This document shows, one piece after another, positions 25,739 to 34,813 of a stretch of 64,000 nucleotides of DNA. How positions within the stretch are numbered: position 1 is the stretch's first letter; each line of letters starts with the position of its first letter. A program made the translations under genes and the position numbers. This DNA is from Acetobacter orientalis (lineage in GTDB: Bacteria > Pseudomonadota > Alphaproteobacteria > Acetobacterales > Acetobacteraceae), in the NCBI RefSeq assembly GCF_000963965.1, contig NZ_BAMX01000014.1:186001-250000 (forward strand), in the 5' to 3' direction. The notes under the pieces were generated by a model. That model had not been told where the DNA came from. It did not search any database and saw only the letters and a list, made by a program, of their open reading frames with translations.

Positions 25739-25766
25739 CAATAGTTCGAATATAATCGAACTATTG
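25739..25766. promoter_or_regulatory. 11-bp perfect palindrome, probable ArsR-family operator
   Basis: The arms CAATAGTTCGA and TCGAACTATTG are exact inverted repeats with a 6-base spacer (ATATAA). They lie centrally between the divergent old yellow enzyme and ArsR-type genes, 47 bases from the oxidoreductase start and 34 from the regulator start. This is the expected place for a shared operator. Confidence 0.75.
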
Positions 25767-25799
25767 AGTAAATCAACCCCTTGTGGTTAACACCAAGCC

Positions 25800-26111
25800 A
25801 TGAAGCATTATGAGCACCCCGCGGCTGAGACGTTTGAACTGACAGCCATTTTGCATGCGCTCTCAGACCCCTACCGGTTATGGATTGTGCAGACCCTTGC
25901 GCAAACCCAGCCTTTGGCGTGTGCTCCGTTGCAGGGGGGGCGGCCTAAATCTTCTGTTTCGCACCATTTTAGCGTGTTGCGCCGTGCGGGCCTTGTCTGG
26001 ACAGAGGTGGTGGGCACAACGCATATGAACAGCCTGCGGACAGAAGAATTAGAACACCTGTTTCCGGGCTTATTGGCCGCCGTGCTGCGTGCTGCGGAAA
26101 GGGCGCAATAG
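25800..26111 (+). CDS. ArsR/HxlR-like winged-helix transcriptional regulator
   Basis: A 103-residue winged-helix protein: 'ILHALSDPYRLWIVQTLAQT' at the start and 'SSVSHHFSVLRRAGLVWTEVVG' as recognition helix and wing match the ArsR fold. No ArsR-type Cys metal pair is evident in the recognition helix; the single Cys is in 'PLACAPLQGG', so this is probably not a classical metal sensor. It is divergent from the ene-reductase, with a palindrome between them. Autoregulation and repression of the reductase are inferred. Confidence 0.85.
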   Translation: MKHYEHPAAETFELTAILHALSDPYRLWIVQTLAQTQPLACAPLQGGRPKSSVSHHFSVLRRAGLVWTEVVGTTHMNSLRTEELEHLFPGLLAAVLRAAERAQ

Positions 26112-26130
26112 AGCGGAAAAAGTATGCAGA

Positions 26131-26420
26131 CTACTTTGCGCGCACGATAACACGCAGTGGGGAAAGCTCCCTGAATACTCTGCGTGCATGGTGTGAAGCA
26201 CTCTTCTTGTGCACCAGAAAATGCCCCATTGTAGGACGCTGAAATTTTGCTGAGGGTGCGGTTAAGGCCTTTGGGAATATGAGATATGGTGCAGCCAAAG
26301 TACCGCTTTTGACGGGTGTGATACGGGCGGGTAATTGCAGGGTGTGCCAAGCCGCCGCATAAAAATTTTGTGGCGTTATTTTGAAAATACCGTTGATGTA
26401 TTGAGTAATGTTGAAAGTCC
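26131..26420 (-). pseudogene. Possible frameshifted C-terminal continuation of the trypsin-like gene
   Basis: Shifting frame just after 'NGAGG' gives about 95 further residues beginning 'FNITQYINGIF', passing 'LQLPARITPVKSGTLAAPYL', and ending 'SPLRVIVRAK' at 26131. Codon choice looks protein-like, and the extension would fill a 264-base gap, leaving 19 bases to the convergent ArsR-type gene. A sequencing error or a true mutation could explain it. Without homologue alignment this remains tentative. Confidence 0.4.
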
Positions 26421-27287
26421 TCCGGCTCCGTTGCGTGCGGCAAGGGTTTGTATGCCAATGGCCTGCCAACCTTGAGGGGTAGCGTATAAAAGGGGGCCAC
26501 CGCTGCTACCATGTGTGCCAGCGCAAGTATGGGCCAGTAAAAAATGCCCAGTTTGGTCTTGCTGCATGCCAGTAAGAGTACAGTGTTGGTCTGCCGTTAG
26601 GGTATCTGGTTGGTTTTGTTCGTACCCACCAAGCATAACAGGGGTACCGGCGTGCACGGTCATGGCTGTGGTGGGGGCATGGAGTGTGGTTTCTGGTGGG
26701 GCAATGGGGTTTTCTAGCACAAGGGTTGCGCGGTCTAGCCCGGCTGTGTTGGCTGAGCCAGCCTTGTAGCCCGGAGGGATAATAAAGCGCTGCACGCGGC
26801 CATGGGCACTATAATGCCCAGCCTGATAGGCCAGTAAAAAATGCACGCTATGGGCTTGTACAAACTGTTTGGTAGTCGCTTGCCACAGGCAATGGGCTGC
26901 GGTTTCAACTAAAATAGGGCTGAGTAAAAAGCCGGTGCAACGTGTGCCAAGTTCAGTTTGTACGCGGCCTATAGCAGCCCAAGGCATGTGTGTGGGGTCA
27001 ACGCGTTTTCTGGGGTCATGCGCGCCAATACCTGCCAGATGGTTGCGATAAAGGGGGCCTTTTGCCCATGCTGAGCCAGAGAATGTGATACTAAGAATAT
27101 TACAAAAAGCGCATATGATAACAAAAGATATACGTATTGTGCACGCAAAAGCAAAGCTGTTGGGTTTTAGGGCGGCGTGTAGGGCAAAGACGTGCTTTAA
27201 ACTATGCCGCTTGTTGCTGTGTTTATAAAAAACCTGGCAACAAGCGGGTAGTTTTATGGAATGTGAAAATTTAGCTGCTATAGCCAT
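26376..27287 (-). CDS. Trypsin-like serine protease (S1), exported; C-terminus may be frameshifted
   Basis: The trypsin triad is visible: His in 'VETAAHCLW', Asp in 'GLDRATLVLE', Ser in 'GTHGSSGGPLL', with Cys pairs around them. A hydrophobic export segment precedes the domain ('FVIICAFCNILSITFSGSAWA'). The ATG at 27287 overlaps the 3' end of galE by 17 bases and leaves an unusually long N-terminal stretch of about 50 residues before the signal core. The frame stops at 26376. An alternative frame continues with coding-like sequence to a TAG at 26131, so a frameshift near the C-terminus is possible. The substrate is unknown. Confidence 0.75.
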   Translation of the reverse strand: MAIAAKFSHSIKLPACCQVFYKHSNKRHSLKHVFALHAALKPNSFAFACTIRISFVIICAFCNILSITFSGSAWAKGPLYRNHLAGIGAHDPRKRVDPTHMPWAAIGRVQTELGTRCTGFLLSPILVETAAHCLWQATTKQFVQAHSVHFLLAYQAGHYSAHGRVQRFIIPPGYKAGSANTAGLDRATLVLENPIAPPETTLHAPTTAMTVHAGTPVMLGGYEQNQPDTLTADQHCTLTGMQQDQTGHFLLAHTCAGTHGSSGGPLLYATPQGWQAIGIQTLAARNGAGGLSTLLNTSTVFSK

Positions 27288-28257
27288 GTGGGTGTTGGTT
27301 GCGCCATGCAAAAACCGTTTCCACAATTTTGTCGATATGCGCAAATTCGGGTTGCCAGCCTGTTGCGGCCATAAGGCGTGCAGGGCTTGCGACTAAATAA
27401 GGGGGGTCTCCCGGGCGGCGTGGGCCTGCTGCCCATGGTACGTCTAGCCCTGTTACACGGGCAACGCTGTCTATAATTTCACGGTTGGAATGGCCACGGC
27501 CTGTGCCGATGTTAAAGGTTACACTGCGCTCATTTAACAGCGGCAAGACAGCAAGATGGGCGCGAGCAAGGTCGGAGACATGCACGTAATCACGCACGCA
27601 GGTGCCATCTGGGGTGGGGTAGTCTGTACCAAAAAGGGTTAGGGGTGGGCGGCGTTTAAGAGCTGCATCAATAACCAGCGGGATAAGGTGTGTTTCGGGC
27701 TGGTGGTCTTCTCCCGCGCGGCCCTGTGGGTCTGAGCCTGCGGCGTTGAAATACCGTAGGCAGGCGCTTTTTAAACCGTGAATACGGTCTGCCCAATAGA
27801 GCGCGCGCTCTACCATATATTTGCTCTCACCATAGGGGGAGGCCGGGTTTATGGGCGTATCTTCGTCTATGGGGGCAGAACCAGCAGTACCAAAGAGCGC
27901 AGCGGTGGACGAAAAAACAAAGCGTTTAATGCCATGTTTAATGCAGGCATCAATAAGGCCAAAGCCAATGCCTGCGTTAGCGGCCATGTATAGCATGGGG
28001 TCTTGCATGCTCTCACCTACGAGGGAGAGTGCCGCAAAGTGGTAAACACCGTCCCACGGGCCATTGGCTAGAATAGCGTTAAGGCTTTCTAGGTCGGCTA
28101 AGTCTGCCTGAATAAAAGTGGCTTGGGCCGGTACGGCGGCCCGGTGGCCAGTGCGCAAATTGTCTAGAACAACAACCTCGTGGCCGTCATCAAGGAGAGC
28201 CAGAACAATGTGGCTGCCAACATAACCAGCACCACCGGTAACAAGAAAACGCGCCAT
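27271..28257 (-). CDS. galE: UDP-glucose 4-epimerase
   Basis: GalE interconverts UDP-glucose and UDP-galactose using bound NAD for surface polysaccharide synthesis. The 328-residue protein has the NAD-binding 'VTGGAGYVGSHIVLALL', 'VVVLDNLRTGH', 'FSSTAALFG' with the catalytic Ser/Thr, 'YGESKYMVE' (YxxxK), 'LRYFNAAGSDP' and 'CVRDYVHVSDLA'. The 3' end overlaps the start proposed for the trypsin-like gene. Other UDP-sugar epimerases share these motifs, but GalE is the best fit. Confidence 0.93.
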   Translation of the reverse strand: MARFLVTGGAGYVGSHIVLALLDDGHEVVVLDNLRTGHRAAVPAQATFIQADLADLESLNAILANGPWDGVYHFAALSLVGESMQDPMLYMAANAGIGFGLIDACIKHGIKRFVFSSTAALFGTAGSAPIDEDTPINPASPYGESKYMVERALYWADRIHGLKSACLRYFNAAGSDPQGRAGEDHQPETHLIPLVIDAALKRRPPLTLFGTDYPTPDGTCVRDYVHVSDLARAHLAVLPLLNERSVTFNIGTGRGHSNREIIDSVARVTGLDVPWAAGPRRPGDPPYLVASPARLMAATGWQPEFAHIDKIVETVFAWRNQHPHGYSS

Positions 28258-28338
28258 AAAACTAAAAACTCATATTATGAAAACAAGTGCAGCCATCTTT
28301 AAAGGTATGAAGAAGGAATGAACAGAAAACTTTATAGT

Positions 28339-31128
28339 TTAGAAAGGCTTTAACAGACGGTCTAGATAATCAAGCTCTTGTTGTGGGCGGGTACGGTCTG
28401 AGTCGCGGCGGCGGAGTTCTTGTTCAATTTCACGCGCTCTTTGGCGGGCAACAGACTCTGGCACGTGGGTGCTGTCATCTGGGGCGTGGTCGCTCCCTTC
28501 GCCCAGTTTGCGGCCTAGGGGGTCGCGTTTGCCCTGCTGTTGGTCTTGGTCATCTGTGTCATCAGCATCGTCTGTGGGGGTGTTGCCGCCATCACCTGCG
28601 TTAGACTGTCCGCTTTGGCCAGTGTTGCTCTCGCTACTGCTGCCCCCAAAGGCTGGCAGAAAGCTGGGGCTTTGGTGTTTACCATCGCCTTTCATGGCGT
28701 CTTGCATTTGTTGTCGGCCTTTGCGCAGGGCTTCTAGGGCTTTTTCCTGTGCTGTGGCCGCTGCGGCATCCTCCCCATTTCCAAGAGCTTTACGGGCGTC
28801 TTGCATGCTTTTTTGGGCATCAGCAAAGGCTGGGGGTGTTTTGCCCGTAAGTTCCTTGAACTCGTCTTTTAGTTCATCAAGTGCGTGGTCTAGGGCGCGT
28901 TGGCTTGCGCGGTCGGTGCGGCGTAGGGCAGCTTGCTCTTCTGCTTTGGCGGGGGGCAGGGGGGCTGGCTCTGCTGTGTGCGTGTTGGGTTGGGGTGTGG
29001 CATCAGCGCCCGGTGGAACAGGGAGGCCCAAGCGGCGTAAGAGCTCTGATGTGGGAAGGGAGCCATAGGCTTGCTCGCCATCGCCGCCATCATCTTCTAG
29101 GGCGCTGTTTTGGTTGCTTTGTGCCTTAAGTACTTCATCTAGCCGGGATTGCGCGTGGTCTAAGAGCTTGGCCTGTTGTGCTGTGAGGTCGCGCAGGGCG
29201 GCGGTTTGTTCGCGTGCTTTGGCTTGTGCCACCATTTGTTGGGCCATTGCGGCCATATCTTGCGGGGTGGCGTTACGCATGCGCTCGGTGGCATCTTCCA
29301 TTTGTTGCAGGCGCTCTAGGGCGTCTCCATCGTGGCCGTTTGTGGCATCGCGCTGGAGTTGCTGCATGAGTTTGGAAAACGCTTTATCGCCCGCGCGGGA
29401 GAAGCCTTGCAGGTCTGGAATAGCGGTGTGGTCGCGCATGGCTTGCGCGGCCAAGGCCTGCATTTTACGGGCAATGGCATCTTTTAAGGTATTAAGCCGG
29501 GCCTCAAGTTCTTCTTTAGCTTGCTGGCTTTGGTTGCCGTCTTCACGCATGTGGCGGAGTTGTTGGGCCACAGCGGCTTGTGCCGCCCGTACATCGAGCG
29601 AGGCAAGGGCTGAGGCATCATCGCCTTTCCGGCGGTCTTCAATATCTAGCGCTAGGTCCCAGAGCATATTGACGGCCCCGGTGCGGGCTTCACTGTCTTG
29701 AATGCGGGGGTTGTCCAGCATGGCGACAATACTGGTCAGGTTTAAAAACATGCCGGTGTGGTCGTAAATGGGGCCGGGTGTTTCACCTAGTGCAGCAAGG
29801 TCTATGGCTGTTGCGTGGCGGCGCTCGCGGCCAAGGGCGTAACGTTTGCGCAGGTCAAGCACGGCGCGGGCGACGGGGGAATGAAATGTGCGTGCGCCAA
29901 GCTGGAAGGTTGCCGGAGCACTTTTACCATTTTGCCCGCTAACAGATGTGGCAAGCACTTGGCCGGTAACGCTCTCTCCGGCCCAAGGGTCTTCAGATAA
30001 ATCTGGTGTAATAGCCCCTTTGGCTGTTTTGGGGTGGCCCGTAAGGGGCAAAGGTACTGAGAGTGTGCGGGCAGGGCCACGGCCGGGGTGCGTCAAATGC
30101 AGCTCTACACTCAAAGAGCTTAGGCCATAAGCGTGGCTGGCTTCAAAAGGCAGGCGTGTGCGCCAGTCCCCTTTACCAGCACCGGGTTTTGGCCCCCACT
30201 GCACATTGGGTTGAGCATCTGGCAACACGGTAATGGGCCAGTTGGCAAATGTGCGCCCCCGCCCAGCTAGCCTGACGTTACCAGTGTGGCTGAGGGTTAC
30301 GGTTATTTTCCAGCTTTTTGCGTCCAGCTTTTGGCGGGTAGCGTCTGTTAACACCATACCCTTAGCTGAGCGTAAAACCGGGTGGCTGCTTAAACCGGTG
30401 ACAATAACGGTGAGGCGGGCACCTTGGGGCACGGTAGGGGGTTGCGCGGTGTTGCCCAGAAAAACAGGGGCATTTGCGGTATAAGTTGGCGGGGTTATCC
30501 ATGCCTCAATATGGGGTAGGGGTACGTCTGGGTCGTCGCGGCCGGGAATAAAGGCAGCGGCAATGCGCCCCGGTGCCGCAGGGCCAGCAACAAGACAGCC
30601 AGCCGCTAAAGCAAAAAGCAATGCCCCCGCTGCAAGGCGCTGTTTAGGGGGGTGTGGTAACAGGCGCGGCCACCCGGCTTTAAGCGGGCCTAGCGTTGCA
30701 AGAACACGGTTTTGGTGTGCGTGCCAGAGGGTTTGGGTATGCGCCTCAGTGGTGGTGGGGAGTGTGTCTGTGAGTGTTGCGAGCGGGTGGTTATGCAGGC
30801 CAGAAGCGGTTTCTATTTGCTGGTCTATAGCCTGTGGGGTAGGGGCGCTGAGCCTGGAGAGGTCGCGGTGTAGCCGCCAGCCGCACAGGCTTAACCACCC
30901 CGCTACAGTAACAAGGCGCAGGCCGTCTGGTAGGTGTTGGGGCAGGCGCAAAAGCCCCGCCAAAGTGTAAAGACCCAAAAGGCCCAGTGTGGGCTGCACC
31001 GCTGGCCAAAGGTTTTGCGCATGCAGCACAAACCGCGCATTTTTGCGGGCTGTGGCAAGGCGCGCTGCCAAAGAGCCATCTTGTGCGGTGCTTGCCGCCA
31101 GAGAGTTTTTCAGGTCGCTGCCTGTCAT
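28339..31128 (-). CDS. TIGR02302/DUF4175 family membrane protein
   Basis: This 929-residue protein fits the alphaproteobacterial TIGR02302 (DUF4175) family. There are two or three N-terminal membrane segments ('LGLLGLYTLAGLLRL', 'LAAGALLFALAAGCLVAG'), then 'IEAWITPPTYTANAPVFL' and a β-rich region. A long helical Gln/Ala/Asp-rich C-terminal half is probably coiled coil ('QQMEDATERMRNATPQDMAA'), with a low-complexity Gly/Asp/Gln tail. The start at ATG 31128 is fixed by an ATGA overlap with the lysA stop. An ATG 15 codons upstream would lie inside lysA. Function is unknown; the lysA linkage is conserved in this class as I recall. Confidence 0.88.
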   Translation of the reverse strand: MTGSDLKNSLAASTAQDGSLAARLATARKNARFVLHAQNLWPAVQPTLGLLGLYTLAGLLRLPQHLPDGLRLVTVAGWLSLCGWRLHRDLSRLSAPTPQAIDQQIETASGLHNHPLATLTDTLPTTTEAHTQTLWHAHQNRVLATLGPLKAGWPRLLPHPPKQRLAAGALLFALAAGCLVAGPAAPGRIAAAFIPGRDDPDVPLPHIEAWITPPTYTANAPVFLGNTAQPPTVPQGARLTVIVTGLSSHPVLRSAKGMVLTDATRQKLDAKSWKITVTLSHTGNVRLAGRGRTFANWPITVLPDAQPNVQWGPKPGAGKGDWRTRLPFEASHAYGLSSLSVELHLTHPGRGPARTLSVPLPLTGHPKTAKGAITPDLSEDPWAGESVTGQVLATSVSGQNGKSAPATFQLGARTFHSPVARAVLDLRKRYALGRERRHATAIDLAALGETPGPIYDHTGMFLNLTSIVAMLDNPRIQDSEARTGAVNMLWDLALDIEDRRKGDDASALASLDVRAAQAAVAQQLRHMREDGNQSQQAKEELEARLNTLKDAIARKMQALAAQAMRDHTAIPDLQGFSRAGDKAFSKLMQQLQRDATNGHDGDALERLQQMEDATERMRNATPQDMAAMAQQMVAQAKAREQTAALRDLTAQQAKLLDHAQSRLDEVLKAQSNQNSALEDDGGDGEQAYGSLPTSELLRRLGLPVPPGADATPQPNTHTAEPAPLPPAKAEEQAALRRTDRASQRALDHALDELKDEFKELTGKTPPAFADAQKSMQDARKALGNGEDAAAATAQEKALEALRKGRQQMQDAMKGDGKHQSPSFLPAFGGSSSESNTGQSGQSNAGDGGNTPTDDADDTDDQDQQQGKRDPLGRKLGEGSDHAPDDSTHVPESVARQRAREIEQELRRRDSDRTRPQQELDYLDRLLKPF

Positions 31129-32471
31129 GTGTTTCCGGCGGTAAGGTGGGCGGGCACAGTTTCGGTGTGCCACAGGGCGTCACGCTTTTGGCGTGGGCGA
31201 ATACTGTGCCATGTGCCGTTATCTATCAACACTTCTGCGGCCATAGGCCTGCTGTTGTAGGTTGAGCTCATAACAGCACCATAAGCCCCTGTGTCCAGAA
31301 TGGCTACGCGTGCGCCACGCTGTAAAGGGGGGAGCAGGCGGTCGCGGGCAAAGGTGTCTCCGCTTTCGCAGACAGGGCCAACAACATGGGCGGGTATGGC
31401 AGGTGTTGCGGCATCTTGCGCGCTAAGGGGTACAATACCGTGCCAGGCATCGTACATGCTGGGGCGCAGCAGGTCGTTCATGGCGGTGTCTAGCACATAG
31501 AAAGGGGCTTCGGCCCCGCGGGCTTTGTTTAAAATAACCTGCCCAAGCAAAACGCCTGCGGGGCCGATAGGCCAGCGGCCCGGCTCTATGGCCAGTTTTA
31601 AGCCTAAATGGCCCAGCTCTGCCTTCATGGCGCCAGCCAGTGCTTCTGGCTGCCCTTCAACCTCTGTGCGGTAAGAAATGCCTAGACCACCGCCGCAATC
31701 CATAACGGAAACGCTTAGGCCTTGGCTGCGTACAGACTGCACAAGCTCCGCCATGCGGGCATAGGCTGCGCGGTAAGGGGCAACAGAGAGAATTTGGCTG
31801 CCAATATGCGTTGCAAACCCCACCGCATTAATGCCCGGTAGTGTGCTGGCGCGGGCGTAGAGGCTTGCCGCCTCTTCATACGGAATGCCGAACTTGTTGG
31901 CGGCAAGCCCGGTGGTAATTTTAGCGTGGGTTTTGGCATCAACATCTGGGTTAATGCGCAGTGTAATTGTGGCTGTGCGACCAAGTTTTTGGGCAATGGC
32001 GGCAATAATATCGAGCTCTTCAGCACTTTCTACGTTTATTTGGCCAACACCGTGGGCAATGGCTTCTTGCAATTCTGCATCGCTTTTGCCAACGCCCGAA
32101 AACACAATTTTATTGGCCGCAATACCTGCTTTAAGCGCACGGGCCAGCTCGCCACCGCTTACAATATCTGCCCCAAACCCTTCTTTGCCGAGTAGGGAGA
32201 GTATGGCCAAGTGGTCGTTTGCTTTAACGGCATAATGAAGAGAGACATCCAGCCCCGCAGCTTGCATGGCGTTTTTTAGGCGGGCCATACGGGTGCGCAA
32301 CGTATCTGCGCTGATAACCCAAGTTGGGGTGCCCACAGCGTTCGCAATGGCGGTAAGAGATACGCCATCCATCATCAGGCCGCATACACCGTCCATTTTA
32401 AGGTTGGGGTGGGTTGCCAGTAGTTCTGTAACGGTTGGGTCTGCGTCTGTGTAGGGAAGGGCGTCGGCCAT
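31125..32471 (-). CDS. lysA: Diaminopimelate decarboxylase
   Basis: LysA is the PLP enzyme that converts meso-diaminopimelate to lysine. Motifs: 'LHYAVKANDHLAIL' with the Schiff-base Lys near residue 73, 'GFGADIVSGGELARAL', 'INVESAEELD', 'GFATHIGSQI', 'GGGLGISY', 'EPGRWPIGPAG' and 'GPVCESGDTFARD', whose Cys is at the dimer active site. ATG 32471 (MADALPY) is preferred; an in-frame ATG at 32525 would add 18 unconserved residues. It overlaps the TIGR02302 gene by four bases and follows the small lipoprotein gene and argH. Confidence 0.95.
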   Translation of the reverse strand: MADALPYTDADPTVTELLATHPNLKMDGVCGLMMDGVSLTAIANAVGTPTWVISADTLRTRMARLKNAMQAAGLDVSLHYAVKANDHLAILSLLGKEGFGADIVSGGELARALKAGIAANKIVFSGVGKSDAELQEAIAHGVGQINVESAEELDIIAAIAQKLGRTATITLRINPDVDAKTHAKITTGLAANKFGIPYEEAASLYARASTLPGINAVGFATHIGSQILSVAPYRAAYARMAELVQSVRSQGLSVSVMDCGGGLGISYRTEVEGQPEALAGAMKAELGHLGLKLAIEPGRWPIGPAGVLLGQVILNKARGAEAPFYVLDTAMNDLLRPSMYDAWHGIVPLSAQDAATPAIPAHVVGPVCESGDTFARDRLLPPLQRGARVAILDTGAYGAVMSSTYNSRPMAAEVLIDNGTWHSIRPRQKRDALWHTETVPAHLTAGNT

Positions 32472-32629
32472 TGGGTGTCTGAAACCTTGGAAGTCTGAGG
32501 TCGAAATACAGAGTGTAGAAAGCACCAGCCTTTATGCTGGTTGGGGTAGAGGTGTTTTACCGGGGCACGCACAGAAAGGCCAGCAGGGTCTGGCCCTTTG
32601 TAAAAAGCACCAGCCTGTGGCGCGTGCGC

Positions 32630-32770
32630 TTAGTCTTCTGCTGGGTAAGTGCGTGGGTACGTAATTTTTTCTTTAGGGCCGGGTGGGTTGGGGGAGCCAA
32701 CTTTACCGCATGCACTCAAAGGGAGTGCCAGCAAAAGCAGTGCCAGAAAGCCAAGAGTGGTGCGTGTCAT
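32630..32770 (-). CDS. Small LptM/YifL-like lipoprotein
   Basis: A 46-residue gene lies in the argH–lysA gap. It begins 'MTRTTLGFLALLLLALPLSA', followed by the lipobox Cys21 and 'GKVGSPNPPGPKE', and ends 'YPRTYPAED'. A 20-residue signal peptide, 'LSACG' lipobox and short G/P-rich mature peptide ('CGxxGP/SP') match the LptM (YifL) family, small lipoproteins that help the LPS translocon LptD mature in E. coli. Family homologues sit between argH and lysA in many alphaproteobacteria as I recall. The ATG lies 21 bases downstream of argH and is preceded by AAGGAGCTA. Confidence 0.85.
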   Translation of the reverse strand: MTRTTLGFLALLLLALPLSACGKVGSPNPPGPKEKITYPRTYPAED

Positions 32771-32790
32771 AAAATTAGCTCCTTAAACCC

Positions 32791-34245
32791 TTATTGTGCA
32801 GCAGTGTTGCCCGGTACTGTTTGCTCAAGCGCGTTCAGCCATTTGCGGGCCTGCTGCGCAACATTATTACCTGCGGTGCCGCCAAAACTGGTGCGCGAGG
32901 CAATAGAGGCCTCTACCGTAAGCACGGAGTAAATATCTTGCGTAATGCCGGGTTCCTCTTCCTGCATTTCTGCAAGAGTTAGGTCTGCCAGATCAACGCC
33001 TTTGGCCTCGGCTTTGGCAACAAGGCGGCCTGTTACGTGGTGGGCGGTACGGAAAGGGGTTTTGAGCACGCGCACCAGCCAGTCTGCTATGTCTGTTGCA
33101 GTTGAGTAGCCAGAACCAGCCAGCTTACGCATTTGCGCGGTGTTGGCGGCCATGTCCCGCACCATGCCATCGCACGCGGCAAGGGACAGGGCTGCGGCAT
33201 CGGTTGCGGCAAAAACGGGTTCTTTATCTTCCTGCATGTCTTTGGCGTAGGCCAAGGGCAGGCCTTTCATGACGGTAAGCAGGCTGACAAGGCTGCCGGT
33301 CATGCGGCCTGTTTTGGCGCGTACCAGCTCGGCGGCATCGGGGTTGCGCTTTTGCGGCATAATGGAAGAGCCGGTGGTAAACGCATCTGATAGCCGAATG
33401 AACGAGAATGGTGAGGAGCACCAGATCACAATTTCTTCGGCCAGACGGGAGAGGTGCATGGCCATGATAGACAGGGCAGAGAGATATTCCAGAGCGAAGT
33501 CACGGTCAGAGACGGAATCGAGCGAATTGGCGGTGGGGCGGTCAAAGCCCAGCAGGCCCGCGGTCATGGTACGGTCGATGGGGAAAGACGTGCCAGCCAG
33601 TGCGGCAGAGCCAAGCGGGCACTCGTTTAAGCGTTTGCGCGTGTCTGCCAAGCGGCCGCGGTCGCGGGCCAACATTTCAACATAGGCCATAAGGTGGTGG
33701 CCAAAGGTTACGGGCTGGGCGGTTTGCAGGTGGGTAAAGCCCGGCATGGGGTCGTGGGCGTGTTGTTCTGCCCGGCGAGCAAGAGCGCGCATGAGAGAGG
33801 CCACTTGCTGGTCGAGCCCGTCAATGGCGTCTCGCACCCATAGGCGGAAGTCTGTTGCTACTTGGTCGTTGCGGGAGCGGGCGGTGTGCAGGCGTTTGCC
33901 AGCCTCACCTACACGTTCAGACAGGCGGGCTTCGATATTCATGTGAATATCTTCTAGCGCTTCAGAAAATTCAAAGCGGCCTGCTTCAATTTCCTGCCCA
34001 ATACCAACAAGGCCGCTTTGAATGGCGGTTTCATCTTCTTTAGAGATAATACCAACATGGGCCAGCATGGTTGCGTGTGCCAGCGAGCCTTTAATGTCTT
34101 GCTGCCACAGGGCTTTATCAAACCCGATAGAGGCATTGATGGCCTGCATGATTTGTGAGGGGCCGCCTGCAAACCGGCCGCCCCACTGCATGTTGGCGTT
34201 CGCTTGTGTTGGTGTTTCTGTTGTGTTGTTGCTGCCCGCAGCCAT
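32791..34245 (-). CDS. argH: Argininosuccinate lyase
   Basis: ArgH splits argininosuccinate into arginine and fumarate. The 484-residue protein carries '[10 protein letters not shown]' at the start, '[15 protein letters not shown]', '[17 protein letters not shown]', '[17 protein letters not shown]', the fumarase-superfamily signature '[12 protein letters not shown]', and '[15 protein letters not shown]'. The ATG at 34245 (MAAGSNN) is preferred; an ATG 11 codons upstream is possible. It leads a leftward argH–lptM-like–lysA–TIGR02302 operon. Confidence 0.96.
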   Translation of the reverse strand: MAAGSNNTTETPTQANANMQWGGRFAGGPSQIMQAINASIGFDKALWQQDIKGSLAHATMLAHVGIISKEDETAIQSGLVGIGQEIEAGRFEFSEALEDIHMNIEARLSERVGEAGKRLHTARSRNDQVATDFRLWVRDAIDGLDQQVASLMRALARRAEQHAHDPMPGFTHLQTAQPVTFGHHLMAYVEMLARDRGRLADTRKRLNECPLGSAALAGTSFPIDRTMTAGLLGFDRPTANSLDSVSDRDFALEYLSALSIMAMHLSRLAEEIVIWCSSPFSFIRLSDAFTTGSSIMPQKRNPDAAELVRAKTGRMTGSLVSLLTVMKGLPLAYAKDMQEDKEPVFAATDAAALSLAACDGMVRDMAANTAQMRKLAGSGYSTATDIADWLVRVLKTPFRTAHHVTGRLVAKAEAKGVDLADLTLAEMQEEEPGITQDIYSVLTVEASIASRTSFGGTAGNNVAQQARKWLNALEQTVPGNTAAQ

Positions 34246-34456
34246 ATCCAGACCTACTCGTAACCTTGAAAACCACATAAGAAGCCCGCACCCTACTGAT
34301 GCGAGGCTTTCTGCGCAAACGCTAGGTACAGGCGCTAGGCGTAAAGCCCCCTGTTTTTGCAGCGGGGCAGCCCTGTTGTGCAGGCAGGTTTTGGCCTAGC
34401 CGCGCAGCTAGTATCCTGACACAGTAGAGTAATTCAGTATTTCAGGAGTGTGTTTT

Positions 34457-34774
34457 ATGACTGCCGCCAACAAGCTGAAAGCATTTGGTGTGATTGACCC
34501 CGGCCCCAACGTGCTGCTGGAAGTTTTGCGCGCCACCACAGCCAGTGAGGCTGTACGCCACCTTGAAGAAAAAATGCGCGGTGCAGAGTATGTGCAAGGC
34601 CGCACCTATACCCAAGGCGGTGAAGACTCTCTTGATGGGCAAGACCCCGCCTATTTGGTGTACGACTTAACCGACTCCGGCTTAGATGAAGAAGGTCTGA
34701 GCGGTGACGATGCCGGGCAGGTGCGTGCACAAGCTGAAGAAGTGGGCGTGTTTGTGTCTGCTCCTAAAAAATAA
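34457..34774 (+). CDS. Hypothetical small acidic protein
   Basis: A 105-residue acidic cytosolic protein. A well-spaced AGGAG at 34443–34447 precedes ATG 34457. The N-terminal half has 'KAFGVIDPGPNVLLEVLRAT' and a helical 'SEAVRHLEEKMRG'. The C-terminal half is acidic ('LTDSGLDEEGLSGDDAGQ'). No family is recognised. It is divergent from argH and followed by a strong hairpin. Codon use matches its neighbours, so it is probably a real gene. Confidence 0.7.
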   Translation: MTAANKLKAFGVIDPGPNVLLEVLRATTASEAVRHLEEKMRGAEYVQGRTYTQGGEDSLDGQDPAYLVYDLTDSGLDEEGLSGDDAGQVRAQAEEVGVFVSAPKK

Positions 34775-34781
34775 GGGGTGG

Positions 34782-34813
34782 GGTTAGGGCCGGTCTTTGG
34801 CGCGGCCCTAACC
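34782..34813 (+). terminator. Hairpin terminator after the small acidic protein gene
   Basis: A perfect 10-bp stem (GGTTAGGGCC at 34782–34791, GGCCCTAACC at 34804–34813) has a 12-base loop and only a short TTT tail. It lies eight bases after the stop codon. Confidence 0.6.

Noticed and set aside
25871-26512. 213-codon minus-strand frame spanning the protease end and the ArsR gene
   Set aside because: It overlaps the ArsR coding region antisense. Only the 26131 frame continues the protease plausibly.
28469-29701. Long plus-strand Ser/Ala/Arg-rich frames opposite the TIGR02302 gene
   Set aside because: They are shadows of a well-supported long gene with family motifs, and their composition is that of antisense frames.
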